From Geminicoccaceae bacterium SCSIO 64248 (GTDB taxonomy: Bacteria; Pseudomonadota; Alphaproteobacteria; Geminicoccales; Geminicoccaceae), in assembly GCA_029814805.1 (NCBI GenBank), contig CP122393.1, positions 62,001-126,000 of the forward strand: DNA of 64,000 nt. Direction: 5' to 3'. The translations under genes were made by a program, and so were the position numbers. This document shows positions 16,313 through 26,390 of the stretch, piece by piece. The notes below the pieces were generated by a model. That model was not told the origin of the DNA. It ran no database searches and saw only the letters and a list, made by a program, of their open reading frames with translations. Numbering within the stretch: the first letter of the stretch is position 1; the number at the start of each line of letters is the position of its first letter.

Positions 16313-17215
16313 TCAGGACGCATCCGGGCGGATCGGCACCGAATACATGCCGGTCGTGCGGAACTCGGTCGGGCTCGTGCCGAACGTGCGCCGGAACGCC
16401 TTGGCGAAGTAGTTCTGATCGGCGAAGCCCACCGCCAGCGAGATCGCCTTGACGGACATGTCGCCGGTCTCGAGCAGGCGCGCCGCGCGCCGCATGCGGG
16501 TCATCAGGACGTACTCCGCCGGGCCCATGCCCTCGGCCTCCTTGAAGATCCGCGTGAAATGCGCCCGGCTGAACCCGGCGATACGCGCCAGGGCGGCGAC
16601 GTCGAGGCCGGCGTCGAGATGCGTGCGGACGTGATCGCGGACGGCTGCGACGGCGTCGTCCTGTTCCGGATCGAGCTGGTCGGCGTGCGGGCCGAGCACG
16701 TCGTCGTAGAGGCTCATCACGACGTTGTAGGCGACGGCGGAGGCGCGGCCGGGCGTCGCCGCCCGTTCGTCGACAATGTCGAGGCAACAGCCGGCGATCG
16801 TCTCGATCGTCGCCGGACTCAGCCGGAAAACCGGCCCCTTTGCGTCCAGTATGGTCTTCAGGATGCGCAGCGCCTCCTGGCCGTACATGGCGATCCAGAA
16901 GAACTCCCACCATTCGCCCGGCTCGAGCCAGTAGCGGTGGTCGTGCGGGATCATGACCAGCATCGTCTCGCCCGGCGCGACCGAGAACGATTTCCGTTCC
17001 CATCGCAAGCGCCCGGTCCCGCCGAGCGAGTGCTGCAGGACGGTGAACGGCGTCTCGCCGCGCTGCCGGCCGTTCCAGTCATAGCCGGGCTCCCGGACAA
17101 GGTCGTACCCGGCATTGGTCGGCATGGCATGCAGACGGTGCCGGCTGCGCGGCAGGCTAACCGTCGTCATGACCGGGCCGCGGCCGCGCAACGCGCTGAG
17201 CGCAGAATCACTCAT
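16313..17215 (-). CDS. AraC family transcriptional regulator
   Basis: A 300-residue regulator: N-terminal cupin-like sugar-sensing domain (about 40-130: PFTVLQHSLGGTGRLRW, APGETMLVMIPHDHRYW) and a C-terminal double helix-turn-helix (about 190-290: DVAALARIAGFSRAHFTRIFKEAEGMGPAEYVLMTRMRRAARLL, then VKAISLAVGFADQNYFAKAFRRTFGTSPTEFR). It is divergent from the GH4/ABC operon and is the probable local activator, as in rhizobial agp loci. It is expected to sense an alpha-galactoside; the shared intergenic region contains nested dyads (17269-17315). Confidence 0.92.
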   Translation of the reverse strand: MSDSALSALRGRGPVMTTVSLPRSRHRLHAMPTNAGYDLVREPGYDWNGRQRGETPFTVLQHSLGGTGRLRWERKSFSVAPGETMLVMIPHDHRYWLEPGEWWEFFWIAMYGQEALRILKTILDAKGPVFRLSPATIETIAGCCLDIVDERAATPGRASAVAYNVVMSLYDDVLGPHADQLDPEQDDAVAAVRDHVRTHLDAGLDVAALARIAGFSRAHFTRIFKEAEGMGPAEYVLMTRMRRAARLLETGDMSVKAISLAVGFADQNYFAKAFRRTFGTSPTEFRTTGMYSVPIRPDAS

Positions 17216-17268
17216 ATCAGCACAAATTCGCTCTAGAGCCGCCCACAGGACGGCTGATAATCACCCAA

Positions 17269-17315
17269 CGACGTTTGCAAGCATGAGTGAAATTCACCCG
17301 CTCGGACAAACGTCG
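17269..17315. promoter_or_regulatory. Nested dyads in the AraC / GH4-operon promoter region
   Basis: A perfect 9-bp inverted repeat, CGACGTTTG (17269-17277) and CAAACGTCG (17307-17315), encloses a second dyad GTGAA-A-TTCAC (17287-17297). They lie between the divergent AraC and GH4 genes, about 80-125 bases before the GH4 start, a natural site for regulator binding. The role is inferred from position only. Confidence 0.45.
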
Positions 17316-17394
17316 CATAGTCAGGGCAGGCGGCGGTGCATGTCCAGCTTCGCCGCGCCGGCGTCGCGACCGTCGCCGCCGCATCGGGAGGAGA

Positions 17395-18894
17395 ATGGTC
17401 GTGGCGACCCGCTTCAAAATCGCGATCATCGGCGCCGGAAGCGTCGGCTTCACCAAGAAGCTCGTCACCGACATCCTTTGCGTGCCCGAGCTTCAGGACG
17501 TCGAATTTGCCCTGACCGACATCAGCGAGCGCAATCTCGGCATGGTGCGGCAGATCATCGAGCGCATCGTCGAGGTCAACCGGCTGCCGACCGTGGTGAC
17601 GGCGACGGTCGACCGGCGCGCGGCGCTGGACGGCGCCCGCTACGTCATCAATTGCACGCGCATCGGCGGCCTGGACGCCTATCGCCACGACATCGAGATC
17701 CCGCTGAAATACGGCGTCGACCAGTGCGTCGGCGACACGATCTGCGCCGGCGGAATCCTCTACGGCCAGCGCAACATCCCGGTCGTCCTGGATTTCTGCC
17801 GGGACATCCGCGAGGTGGCCGAGCCCGGCGCCGTGTTCCTGAACTACGCCAATCCCATGGCGATGAACACCTGGGCGGCGATCGAGTACGGCATGGTCCA
17901 CACGATCGGCCTGTGCCACGGCGTGCAGAACGGCTGGAAGCAGATCGCGAACGCGCTGGGCGCGGCGAGCAAGACCGACGTCGACATCGTCTGCTCCGGC
18001 ATCAACCACCAGACGTGGTATCTCGACATTCGCTATCAGGGCCGCCGGATCGGCAAGGACGAGCTCACAGCGGCGCTCGAGGCGCATCCGGTCTACGGCC
18101 AGCAGGAGAAGGTCCGGATCGATGTGCTGAAGCGGTTCGGCTACTACTCGACCGAATCCAACGGCCACCTCTCCGAGTACCTGCCGTGGTATCGCAAGCG
18201 GCCGTCCGAGATCATGAAGTGGATCGACCTCTCGGACTGGATCCATGGCGAGACCGGCGGCTATCTCCGCTACACGACCGAAAGCCGCAACTGGTTCGAG
18301 ACGGATTTCCCCCAGTTCCTCGAGGAAGCCGCCAGGACGATCGATCCGGCGCGGCGCACCGACGAGCACGCGAGCTGGATTCTCGAGGCGCTCGAGACCG
18401 GGCGGGTCTATCGCGGGCACTTCAACGTCAAGAACGACGGCGTCATCACCAACCTGCCCGCCGACGCCATCATCGAGTCCCCCGGGTTCATCGATCGCTT
18501 CGGCGTGAACATGATCTCCGGCATCACGTTGCCCGAAGCCTGCGCCGCCACCTGCCAAGCCTCGATCAACGTGCAGCGCATGTCCGTCCACGCCGCCGTC
18601 ACGGGCGACGTCGACCTGCTCAAGCTCGCCGTCCTGCACGATCCCCTGGTCGGCGCGATCTGCTCGCCGGAAGAGGTCTGGCAGATGGTCGACGAGATGC
18701 TCGTCGCCCAGGCCGAGTGGCTGCCGCAATACGCGGACGCCGTGCCCGCGGCGCGCCGGCGCCTGGCCGAGGGCCGCATTGCGACCAAGGCGTGGTCGGG
18801 AGCGGCGCGGCAGAAGGTCCGCACGGTCGAGGAAGTGCGGATCGCCACCGCCAAGAAGAAGGAAGCCATGCTCGGCCAGCGTCCGGGCAGCTGA
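17395..18894 (+). CDS. Glycoside hydrolase family 4 (alpha-galactosidase/alpha-glucosidase type)
   Basis: A 499-residue GH4 enzyme. Seen: Rossmann start FKIAIIGAGSVGFTKKLVTDIL, the NYANPMAMNTWA segment, GLCHGVQNGWKQIA, and the metal and catalytic motif CSGINHQTWYLDI with the family's cysteine and histidine. GH4 enzymes need NAD+ and Mn2+ and cleave by an oxidation-elimination mechanism in the cytoplasm. The ATG at 17395 is directly preceded by GGGAGGAGA; the open frame upstream is spurious. It heads an operon with a family-5 ABC importer and a second GH4 gene, in the arrangement of rhizobial agp/agaL loci. Confidence 0.9.
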   Translation: MVVATRFKIAIIGAGSVGFTKKLVTDILCVPELQDVEFALTDISERNLGMVRQIIERIVEVNRLPTVVTATVDRRAALDGARYVINCTRIGGLDAYRHDIEIPLKYGVDQCVGDTICAGGILYGQRNIPVVLDFCRDIREVAEPGAVFLNYANPMAMNTWAAIEYGMVHTIGLCHGVQNGWKQIANALGAASKTDVDIVCSGINHQTWYLDIRYQGRRIGKDELTAALEAHPVYGQQEKVRIDVLKRFGYYSTESNGHLSEYLPWYRKRPSEIMKWIDLSDWIHGETGGYLRYTTESRNWFETDFPQFLEEAARTIDPARRTDEHASWILEALETGRVYRGHFNVKNDGVITNLPADAIIESPGFIDRFGVNMISGITLPEACAATCQASINVQRMSVHAAVTGDVDLLKLAVLHDPLVGAICSPEEVWQMVDEMLVAQAEWLPQYADAVPAARRRLAEGRIATKAWSGAARQKVRTVEEVRIATAKKKEAMLGQRPGS

Positions 18895-18988
18895 GCGCCG
18901 CACCATCGTCACCGCGACCAGGCACGGTCCCCACGCAGAGATATCAGGGATATCCAAGGGGCCGGCACACGATCGGGAGGAGGATCAG

Positions 18989-21067
18989 ATGAGGCGTTGG
19001 ACGAGAATGGCAACCATGGCCGCGCTTGCATGCGCCGGCCCATGGGGGCTCGCGCAGGCCGCGGGCAACGAGGCGGTCGGCGACAAGCTCAAGCCGGCCG
19101 AGCCTATTCCGATGGGCAAGAGCCTGCAGCAGGGCGGCACGACCCAGGTGCCGTACGATCAGCTGATGCAGGTCAAGGCGCTGGACGGCTACAGCGAACC
19201 GGACTGGGTGGCGGAGCTTGTCCAGTCCGGTGTGTTGCCGCCAGTCGAGGAGCGCCTGCCGGCCGAGCCGATCGTGGTGGACACGACCTCGGTGGACGGC
19301 TCGGGCGCGTATGGCGGCGTCTTGCGCCACGTGTCCGGCGCGAGGCCGCAGGGCTGGAACTGGATGGCCGGCAACACGATGGCCTGGGGCGGCGTCGAGG
19401 AGATCATCTCGCAGTGCCTCGTGCGCAACGGACCCGTCTGGATGCTGACGCCGGAGAAGACGGAACCGCTGCCGCAGCTCGCCACGTCGTGGGAGTGGTC
19501 CGAGGACGGCAAGGCCCTGACCATGCACCTGCTCGAAGGCGCAAAATGGTCGGACGGCGATCCGTTCGATGCCGAGGACGTCATGTTCATGTGGGAGGAC
19601 AACATCTCCGACATGAACGTGCCGGCATGGGGCCGACCGCAGGCCTTCGGCGAGGGCACGACGCTGGAGCGCGTCGACGACTACACGATCCGCTGGCGCT
19701 TCCAGAACGCCTTCCCGACCGCGACGCTCTACCAGATGGGGTATCAGAAGCTGTGCCCCGGCCCGTCGCACATCCTGAAGCCGCTGCACCCGCGCTACAA
19801 TCCCGAGGCAACCTATCAGAGCTACCAGTCGGCGTTGCGGCCGGAGAACGTGCCCTGGGTATCGATGGGCCCCTGGACGGTCACGCAATACCAGTCCGAC
19901 CAGATCATGGTCATGCGGCGCAACCCGTATTTCTATGAGGTCGACCAGGAAGGCAAGCAGCTGCCGTACCTGGACGAGGTCCAGTACAAGCTGTCGAGCT
20001 GGGAAGACCGCACGATCCAGACGGTCTCGGGTTCGGCCGACTACGCCAACATGGAAGATCCGTCGATCTACCTGGAATCGCTGCGGCGCGCGCAGAGCCC
20101 GGACTTCGCGAACCAGATCATCTGGGGCGCGCGGGCCCTCGACTGGTCGATGTACATGAACCTGTCGGCGGTGTGCGGCGTCGAGGACGAGAGCGACCTC
20201 GCCTTGCGCGAACTGTTCCGCGACAGGGCGTTCCGCCGACTGATCACCCAGGCGGTCGATCGCGAGGCGCTGGGCCAGTCGCTCGTGCGCGGGCCGTTCA
20301 TCATGCCGCATGCCGGCGGGCTGCATCTCGAGACGGAGTTCGGCGATCCGTCGATGGTGACCTACTACCCCTACGACGCCGATGGCGTGCGCGCCGGCCT
20401 GACGGAGATGGGCTTCGAGGACACCGACGGCGACGGCATCGTGAATTGGCCGGAAGGCGGGCCGCGCGCCGGTCAGAACCTCGACATCAGCCTGCTGCAC
20501 ACCTCGCTCTACACGACCGATGTCAACATTGCGCAGTCCCTGACCACCATGTTCCGCGAGGTCGGCGTCAACGTCGTGTTGCGGCCGCATTCGCAGGATG
20601 CCGAGCAGATCCTCGACACCTGCCAGTGGGACTGGGCGATCCGGCGCGAGAACCAGCCGAACCAGGCGCCGATCCTCAGCCTGGAAGAGATGGCGCCTCT
20701 TTCGCCGAACTTCCCGAAGTGGCATCTGGGTTCGCCCGACAAGCCCCGCGAGCTGCTGGGTTTCGAGCAGGAGCTGACCGACATCGTCGAGCAGATCCGG
20801 TACGCGCCGGACGCCAACGCGCGCAACGAACTCTTCCGCGCCTACAACAAGGTCTTCACCGAGAACGTCTACACGGTTGGCCTGATCCAGGTTCCCGCCG
20901 CCATCGTCATCAACAAGCGGTTCCGCAACGTGCCGCCGGGCACGCCGATCGTTGCCTATGGCTGGGGCGAGGAGGGCGCGATGCGCGAACGCTTCTGGGT
21001 GCCGGCCGACCTGCAGGGCGACGTGCCCGAGCTCGGGGAAGACACGCTTCCCGGCATCGAGAACTGA
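18989..21067 (+). CDS. ABC transporter substrate-binding protein, family 5 (AgpA-like, large)
   Basis: A 692-residue periplasmic binding protein with signal peptide (MATMAALACAGPWGLAQAA). It is longer than the usual 500-550 residues of peptide-binding family 5. The SBP_bac_5 core is seen in PLPQLATSWEWSEDGKALTMHLLEGAKWSDGDPFDAEDVMFMWE and FRRLITQAVDREALGQ. An aspartate-rich loop, DTDGDGIVNWPE, resembles a calcium-binding loop. It lies between GH4 and Opp-type permeases, so the ligand is probably an oligosaccharide such as an alpha-galactoside rather than a peptide. The ATG has GGGAGGAGG upstream. A strong hairpin follows its stop. Confidence 0.88.
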   Translation: MRRWTRMATMAALACAGPWGLAQAAGNEAVGDKLKPAEPIPMGKSLQQGGTTQVPYDQLMQVKALDGYSEPDWVAELVQSGVLPPVEERLPAEPIVVDTTSVDGSGAYGGVLRHVSGARPQGWNWMAGNTMAWGGVEEIISQCLVRNGPVWMLTPEKTEPLPQLATSWEWSEDGKALTMHLLEGAKWSDGDPFDAEDVMFMWEDNISDMNVPAWGRPQAFGEGTTLERVDDYTIRWRFQNAFPTATLYQMGYQKLCPGPSHILKPLHPRYNPEATYQSYQSALRPENVPWVSMGPWTVTQYQSDQIMVMRRNPYFYEVDQEGKQLPYLDEVQYKLSSWEDRTIQTVSGSADYANMEDPSIYLESLRRAQSPDFANQIIWGARALDWSMYMNLSAVCGVEDESDLALRELFRDRAFRRLITQAVDREALGQSLVRGPFIMPHAGGLHLETEFGDPSMVTYYPYDADGVRAGLTEMGFEDTDGDGIVNWPEGGPRAGQNLDISLLHTSLYTTDVNIAQSLTTMFREVGVNVVLRPHSQDAEQILDTCQWDWAIRRENQPNQAPILSLEEMAPLSPNFPKWHLGSPDKPRELLGFEQELTDIVEQIRYAPDANARNELFRAYNKVFTENVYTVGLIQVPAAIVINKRFRNVPPGTPIVAYGWGEEGAMRERFWVPADLQGDVPELGEDTLPGIEN

Positions 21068-21084
21068 TCCGGAAGAGGCCCGGC

Positions 21085-21108
21085 GCCGGAGCGGTTCGCC
21101 GCTCCGGC
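21085..21108 (+). other. Intercistronic hairpin after the binding-protein gene
   Basis: A perfect 10-bp stem (GCCGGAGCGG and CCGCTCCGGC) closed by a TTCG loop, 17 bases after the binding-protein stop and before the first permease. It has no T-run. Such structures protect the 3' end of the upstream message and lower expression of downstream permeases. Confidence 0.65.
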
Positions 21109-21124
21109 CGCCCCCGGCCGGAGG

Positions 21125-22141
21125 ATGTTGGCTGTGCTGAACTTCGTATTTCGACGCGCGCTCTCGGCGTTGGGCCTCCTCTTCGTGATGAGCGTCGTCA
21201 CCTTCGTGCTGATCCAGGCGCCGCCCGGCGACTACGCCTCGACGCTGAAGGCGACCGCGATGAGCCGGGGCGGCATGAACGCCGCCGACGCCGAGATGCT
21301 GGAGCAGCAGACCCGCGAGCGCCTGGGCCTCGACCAACCGATCCCCGTCCAGTACGCGCAATGGATCGGCGGCATCGTCACCCGCGGCGACTTCGGCCCG
21401 TCCTTCCTGCAGAACCGTCCGGCGGCCTCCGTCATCGGCGAACGCATCTGGTGGACGCTCGGCATCGCCATCGCGTGCCATGTCCTGGCGACCGTCATCG
21501 GCGTCGGGCTGGGCATTTGGGCAGCCGTGCACCAGCGGCGCTTCGGCGACAGCTTCGCGCAGATCTTCGCCTTTCTCGGCATGACCATACCGCGCTTCTT
21601 CATGGCGCTGGTCATCCTCTACATGCTCGCCTTCGTGTTCCGCTCGCCCTATATCGGCTCGCTGTTTTCGGCCGACTACATCTTCGCGCCCTGGTCGTTC
21701 GGCCGGTTCTGGGACCTGGTGCTGCACATCTGGCCGGTGATCGTGATCGCCGCGTTCGGCGGGCTCGCCTACAACCTGCGGGTCATGCGCGGCAACCTCC
21801 TGGACGTCCTGCGCCAGCCCTATATCGAGGCCGCGCGCGCCAAGGGCCTGCCTGAGCGCAAGGTCATCCTCAAGCACGCCGTGCCCAACGCGGCTCATCC
21901 GCTGGTCATGTATCAGGGCGTGATCATGCCCTACATGGTCTCGGGCGAGCTCGAGGTCGCGATCATCCTGGCCATCCCGACCATCGGCCCCTTGATGCTG
22001 CAGTCCTTGCAGCAGCAGGACATCTACGTCACCGCGACCATCTTCCTGCTGCTCTCGGCGATCCTCGTCATCGGCAACTTCCTGGCCGACCTGGCGCTCG
22101 CCTTCATCGACCCGCGCATCCGCCACGGAGCCCGGTCATGA
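21125..22141 (+). CDS. ABC transporter permease, Opp/Dpp B type
   Basis: A 338-residue inner-membrane permease. It has the N-terminal helix of DppB/OppB proteins (RRALSALGLLFVMSVVTFVLIQAPPGDYAS), a periplasmic segment, and the EAA-like coupling loop YIEAARAKGLPERKVILKHAVPNAAHPLV. The GGAGG before it is only one base from the ATG at 21125, so the TTG at 21128 or the GTG at 21134 may be the true start. The last four bases overlap the next permease. It imports the GH4 substrate with the following subunits. Confidence 0.92.
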   Translation: MLAVLNFVFRRALSALGLLFVMSVVTFVLIQAPPGDYASTLKATAMSRGGMNAADAEMLEQQTRERLGLDQPIPVQYAQWIGGIVTRGDFGPSFLQNRPAASVIGERIWWTLGIAIACHVLATVIGVGLGIWAAVHQRRFGDSFAQIFAFLGMTIPRFFMALVILYMLAFVFRSPYIGSLFSADYIFAPWSFGRFWDLVLHIWPVIVIAAFGGLAYNLRVMRGNLLDVLRQPYIEAARAKGLPERKVILKHAVPNAAHPLVMYQGVIMPYMVSGELEVAIILAIPTIGPLMLQSLQQQDIYVTATIFLLLSAILVIGNFLADLALAFIDPRIRHGARS

Positions 22142-23325
22142 CGATATCCTCCGTCGAGCAAGCGCATCTGCCGCGCGGTGGGGGCCGGGCGGACGATGCC
22201 GTCCACGCGGACGACGAGGCGCTCCTCGCCGCCGAGCGGGACGTCGTCGGCGGCGCCTCGCACAGCTATCTCGGCCTGGTCTGGCGGCGCTTCCGGCGCA
22301 ACTGGCTGGGCATGAGCGGCGCCGTGCTGGTCGCCTTGCTGCTCCTGGTCGCGGTGTTCGCCAATGTATTGGCACCCTACGATCCGGGCGCGCGCAACCG
22401 CGACAACATCTATCTGCCGCCGCAGTCGCTGCACTTCACATCGGACGAAGGCTTCCATCCGATCCCCTACACCTACCCGATCACGATGGAGCTCGATCCC
22501 ACGACCTATCTCCTGGTCGCGACCGAAGACACCAGCCACCAATGCACGGTCGATCTGTTCGGTCAGGGCTGGAGCTACGAGTTCCTGGGCATGACCATGA
22601 ACAGGCATCTGTTCACGCCGGCCGAGGGTTGCTCGTGGCATGTGCTCGGCACGGATCGCGACGGGCGCGACATGTTCTCCCGGCTCCTGGTCGGCAGCCG
22701 GCTGACCCTGCTCATGGCCGGCCTCGTGGTCGCGATCTCGGTCGTGGTCGGCGTCAGCATCGGCATGGTGTCGGGCTATTTCGGCGGAACGGTCGACCAC
22801 TGGATACAGCGCGTCGTCGAATTCTTCCTGGCCCTGCCGGAGCTGCCCTTCTTCTTCGCCCTGGTCGCGATCATCCCGCGCAACGCCGATCCGTTCTCGG
22901 TGTTCCTGATGCTGGCCTGCATCCTCGCGCTGATGAAGTGGGCGCAGCTCGCCCGCGAGGTGCGCGGCAAGACGCTCTCGATCAGCCGGCTCGACTACAT
23001 CGCCGCCGCCGAGGCGATCGGCGCCCGCACGCCGCGGATCGTCGGCCGGCACATCCTGCCCAACGTCATGAGCCACGTCATCGTCGCGACGACCTTGATG
23101 ATCCCGACCATCGTGCTGGCCGAAAGCTTCCTCTCGTTTCTCGGCCTGGGCGTGCGCCCACCGCTGGTCAGCTGGGGCATGCTGCTCAACGCCGCCAACG
23201 ACCTGCAGAATCTCGGCTCCTACCCCTGGGTGCTCACCCCCGTGGTCGCGATCCTGATCACCGTGCTCGGCTTCAACATGCTGGGCGACGGCTTGCGCGA
23301 CGCGATCGATCCCTATCAGCATTGA
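22138..23325 (+). CDS. ABC transporter permease, Opp/Dpp C type
   Basis: A 395-residue permease, longer than average because of a periplasmic insert (about residues 80-170, with HPIPYTYPITMELDPTTYLL and a cysteine pair) between the first helix (MSGAVLVALLLLVAVFANVLAPYDPGARN) and the core. The transmembrane core contains DGRDMFSRLLVGSRLTLLMAGLVVAISVVVGVSIGM and the coupling loop DYIAAAEAIGARTPRIVGRHILPNVMSHVIV. ATGA overlap with the preceding permease. Heterodimeric channel with it. Confidence 0.92.
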   Translation: MTISSVEQAHLPRGGGRADDAVHADDEALLAAERDVVGGASHSYLGLVWRRFRRNWLGMSGAVLVALLLLVAVFANVLAPYDPGARNRDNIYLPPQSLHFTSDEGFHPIPYTYPITMELDPTTYLLVATEDTSHQCTVDLFGQGWSYEFLGMTMNRHLFTPAEGCSWHVLGTDRDGRDMFSRLLVGSRLTLLMAGLVVAISVVVGVSIGMVSGYFGGTVDHWIQRVVEFFLALPELPFFFALVAIIPRNADPFSVFLMLACILALMKWAQLAREVRGKTLSISRLDYIAAAEAIGARTPRIVGRHILPNVMSHVIVATTLMIPTIVLAESFLSFLGLGVRPPLVSWGMLLNAANDLQNLGSYPWVLTPVVAILITVLGFNMLGDGLRDAIDPYQH

Positions 23326-23336
23326 GGCAGCGCCCC

Positions 23337-24956
<1,620 letters not shown>

Positions 24957-25002
24957 CCCTCCAGGATTGCCCAGCTGTCCCATTGCTTTTGCGAGTTGAG
25001 CC

Positions 25003-26322
25003 ATGACCAAGATCGCCATGATTGGCGCGGGATCGACCGTGTTCATGAAGAACCTCCTCGGCGACATGCTGCAGGAGGAGCCTCTGGCCGAGGCGACCGT
25101 CAGCCTGATGGACATCGATCCGAAACGCCTGGAGACGTCCGAGATGGTCGCCAACCAGGTGGCCAAGGCCGTCGGCGCCCGGCCCGTCATCGAGGCGACC
25201 ACCGACCGTAGGCGCGCTCTCGACGGCGCCGACTACGTCGTGGTCATGATCCAGGTTGCCGGCTACAAGCCTGGCACGGTCACCGATTTCGAGGTGCCCA
25301 AGCGCTTCGGCCTGCGCCAGACCATCGCCGATACGCTGGGCATCGGCGGCATCATGCGGGGGCTGCGCACGGTGCCCGTCCTGGTCGATATCGCCAAGGA
25401 CATGCGCGAGCTCTGCCCGAACGCGCTGATGCTGCAATACGTCAACCCGATGGCGATCAATTGCTGGGCGTTGTCGGAGATGGTGCCCGAGGTGCGCACG
25501 ATCGGCTTGTGCCACTCCGTGCAGGGAACGGCCGAGGAACTGGCCGAGGACATCGGCGTGCCGATCGACGAGATCCGCTATCGCTGCGCCGGCATCAACC
25601 ACATGGCGTTCTACCTGGACTTCGAGCGCCTGCGCGCCGACGGCTCGCGCGAGGACCTCTATCCGCTCATCCGCAAGGTACTGGACGAGGCGCGCGTGCC
25701 CGACTGGAACCGGGTCCGCTACGAGGTGCTGCGCCATTTCGGCTATTTCGTGACGGAGTCGTCCGAGCACTTCGCGGAATACGTACCGTGGTTCATCAAG
25801 AGCCACCGCCCGGAACTGGTCGAGACGTTCAACGTGCCGCTCGACGAGTACATCCGGCGCTGCGAGGCGCACATCGTGAAATGGGACAAGCAGGAGGCCG
25901 ACCTGAAGGCTGGCCGCGACATCCAGGTCAAGCGCAGCCGCGAGTACGCGGCGCGCATCGTCATGGCCGAGCTGACCGGCAGGCCGACGGTCGTCAACGG
26001 CAATGTCCGCAACACCGGCCTGATCGACAACCTGCCGCAGGGGGCGTGCGTCGAGGTTCCCTGCCTGGTCGACCACAACGGCGTCCAGCCGATCCATATC
26101 GGCCGGTTGCCGGTCCAACTCGCCGCCATGATGCAGACCAACGTCAACGTGCAGGCGCTGACCGTCGAGGCGCTGGCAACCGGGCGAATTGAACATGTCA
26201 AGCAGGCCGCCATGCTCGATCCGCATACGGCCGCCGAACTGACTCTCGAGGAAATCTCGGCCCTCGTCGACCAACTGGTCGAGGCCCATGAGGGCTGGCT
26301 GCCCGTGCTCGAGGCGGCGTAG
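25003..26322 (+). CDS. Glycoside hydrolase family 4, MelA-like alpha-galactosidase
   Basis: A 439-residue GH4 enzyme, second of the operon. Motifs: IAMIGAGSTVFMKNLLGDML (NAD site), LDGADYVVVMIQVAGYKPG, QYVNPMAINCWALSE, IGLCHSVQGTAEELA, and the metal motif CAGINHMAFYLDFER, a close match to melibiase (MelA). It needs NAD+ and Mn2+ and acts on imported alpha-galactosides. It follows the ATPase gene by 46 bases. The two GH4 enzymes differ in length and sequence, suggesting different linkage or sugar specificity. A bidirectional terminator follows. Confidence 0.92.
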   Translation: MTKIAMIGAGSTVFMKNLLGDMLQEEPLAEATVSLMDIDPKRLETSEMVANQVAKAVGARPVIEATTDRRRALDGADYVVVMIQVAGYKPGTVTDFEVPKRFGLRQTIADTLGIGGIMRGLRTVPVLVDIAKDMRELCPNALMLQYVNPMAINCWALSEMVPEVRTIGLCHSVQGTAEELAEDIGVPIDEIRYRCAGINHMAFYLDFERLRADGSREDLYPLIRKVLDEARVPDWNRVRYEVLRHFGYFVTESSEHFAEYVPWFIKSHRPELVETFNVPLDEYIRRCEAHIVKWDKQEADLKAGRDIQVKRSREYAARIVMAELTGRPTVVNGNVRNTGLIDNLPQGACVEVPCLVDHNGVQPIHIGRLPVQLAAMMQTNVNVQALTVEALATGRIEHVKQAAMLDPHTAAELTLEEISALVDQLVEAHEGWLPVLEAA

Positions 26323-26345
26323 CCTCCGCGCCCCGACAAACGACC

Positions 26346-26379
26346 GGCCCAGCCGCGCCCTCAGGCGCGCGGCTGGGCC
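26346..26379. terminator. Bidirectional terminator hairpin between convergent genes
   Basis: A perfect 13-bp stem, GGCCCAGCCGCGC at 26346-26358 and its complement at 26367-26379 with an 8-base loop. It lies between the GH4 stop at 26322 and the convergent phytase-like stop at 26391. Very stable and symmetric, so it can serve both transcripts, although T-runs are absent. Confidence 0.7.
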
Positions 26380-26390
26380 CCCCTTCGATC

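Noticed and set aside
18944-22126. A 1060-codon open frame on the minus strand
   Set aside because: It is antisense to the GH4-operon binding protein and permease, has low-complexity Asp/Arg/Glu/Gly composition and no family features. High GC content creates such frames.
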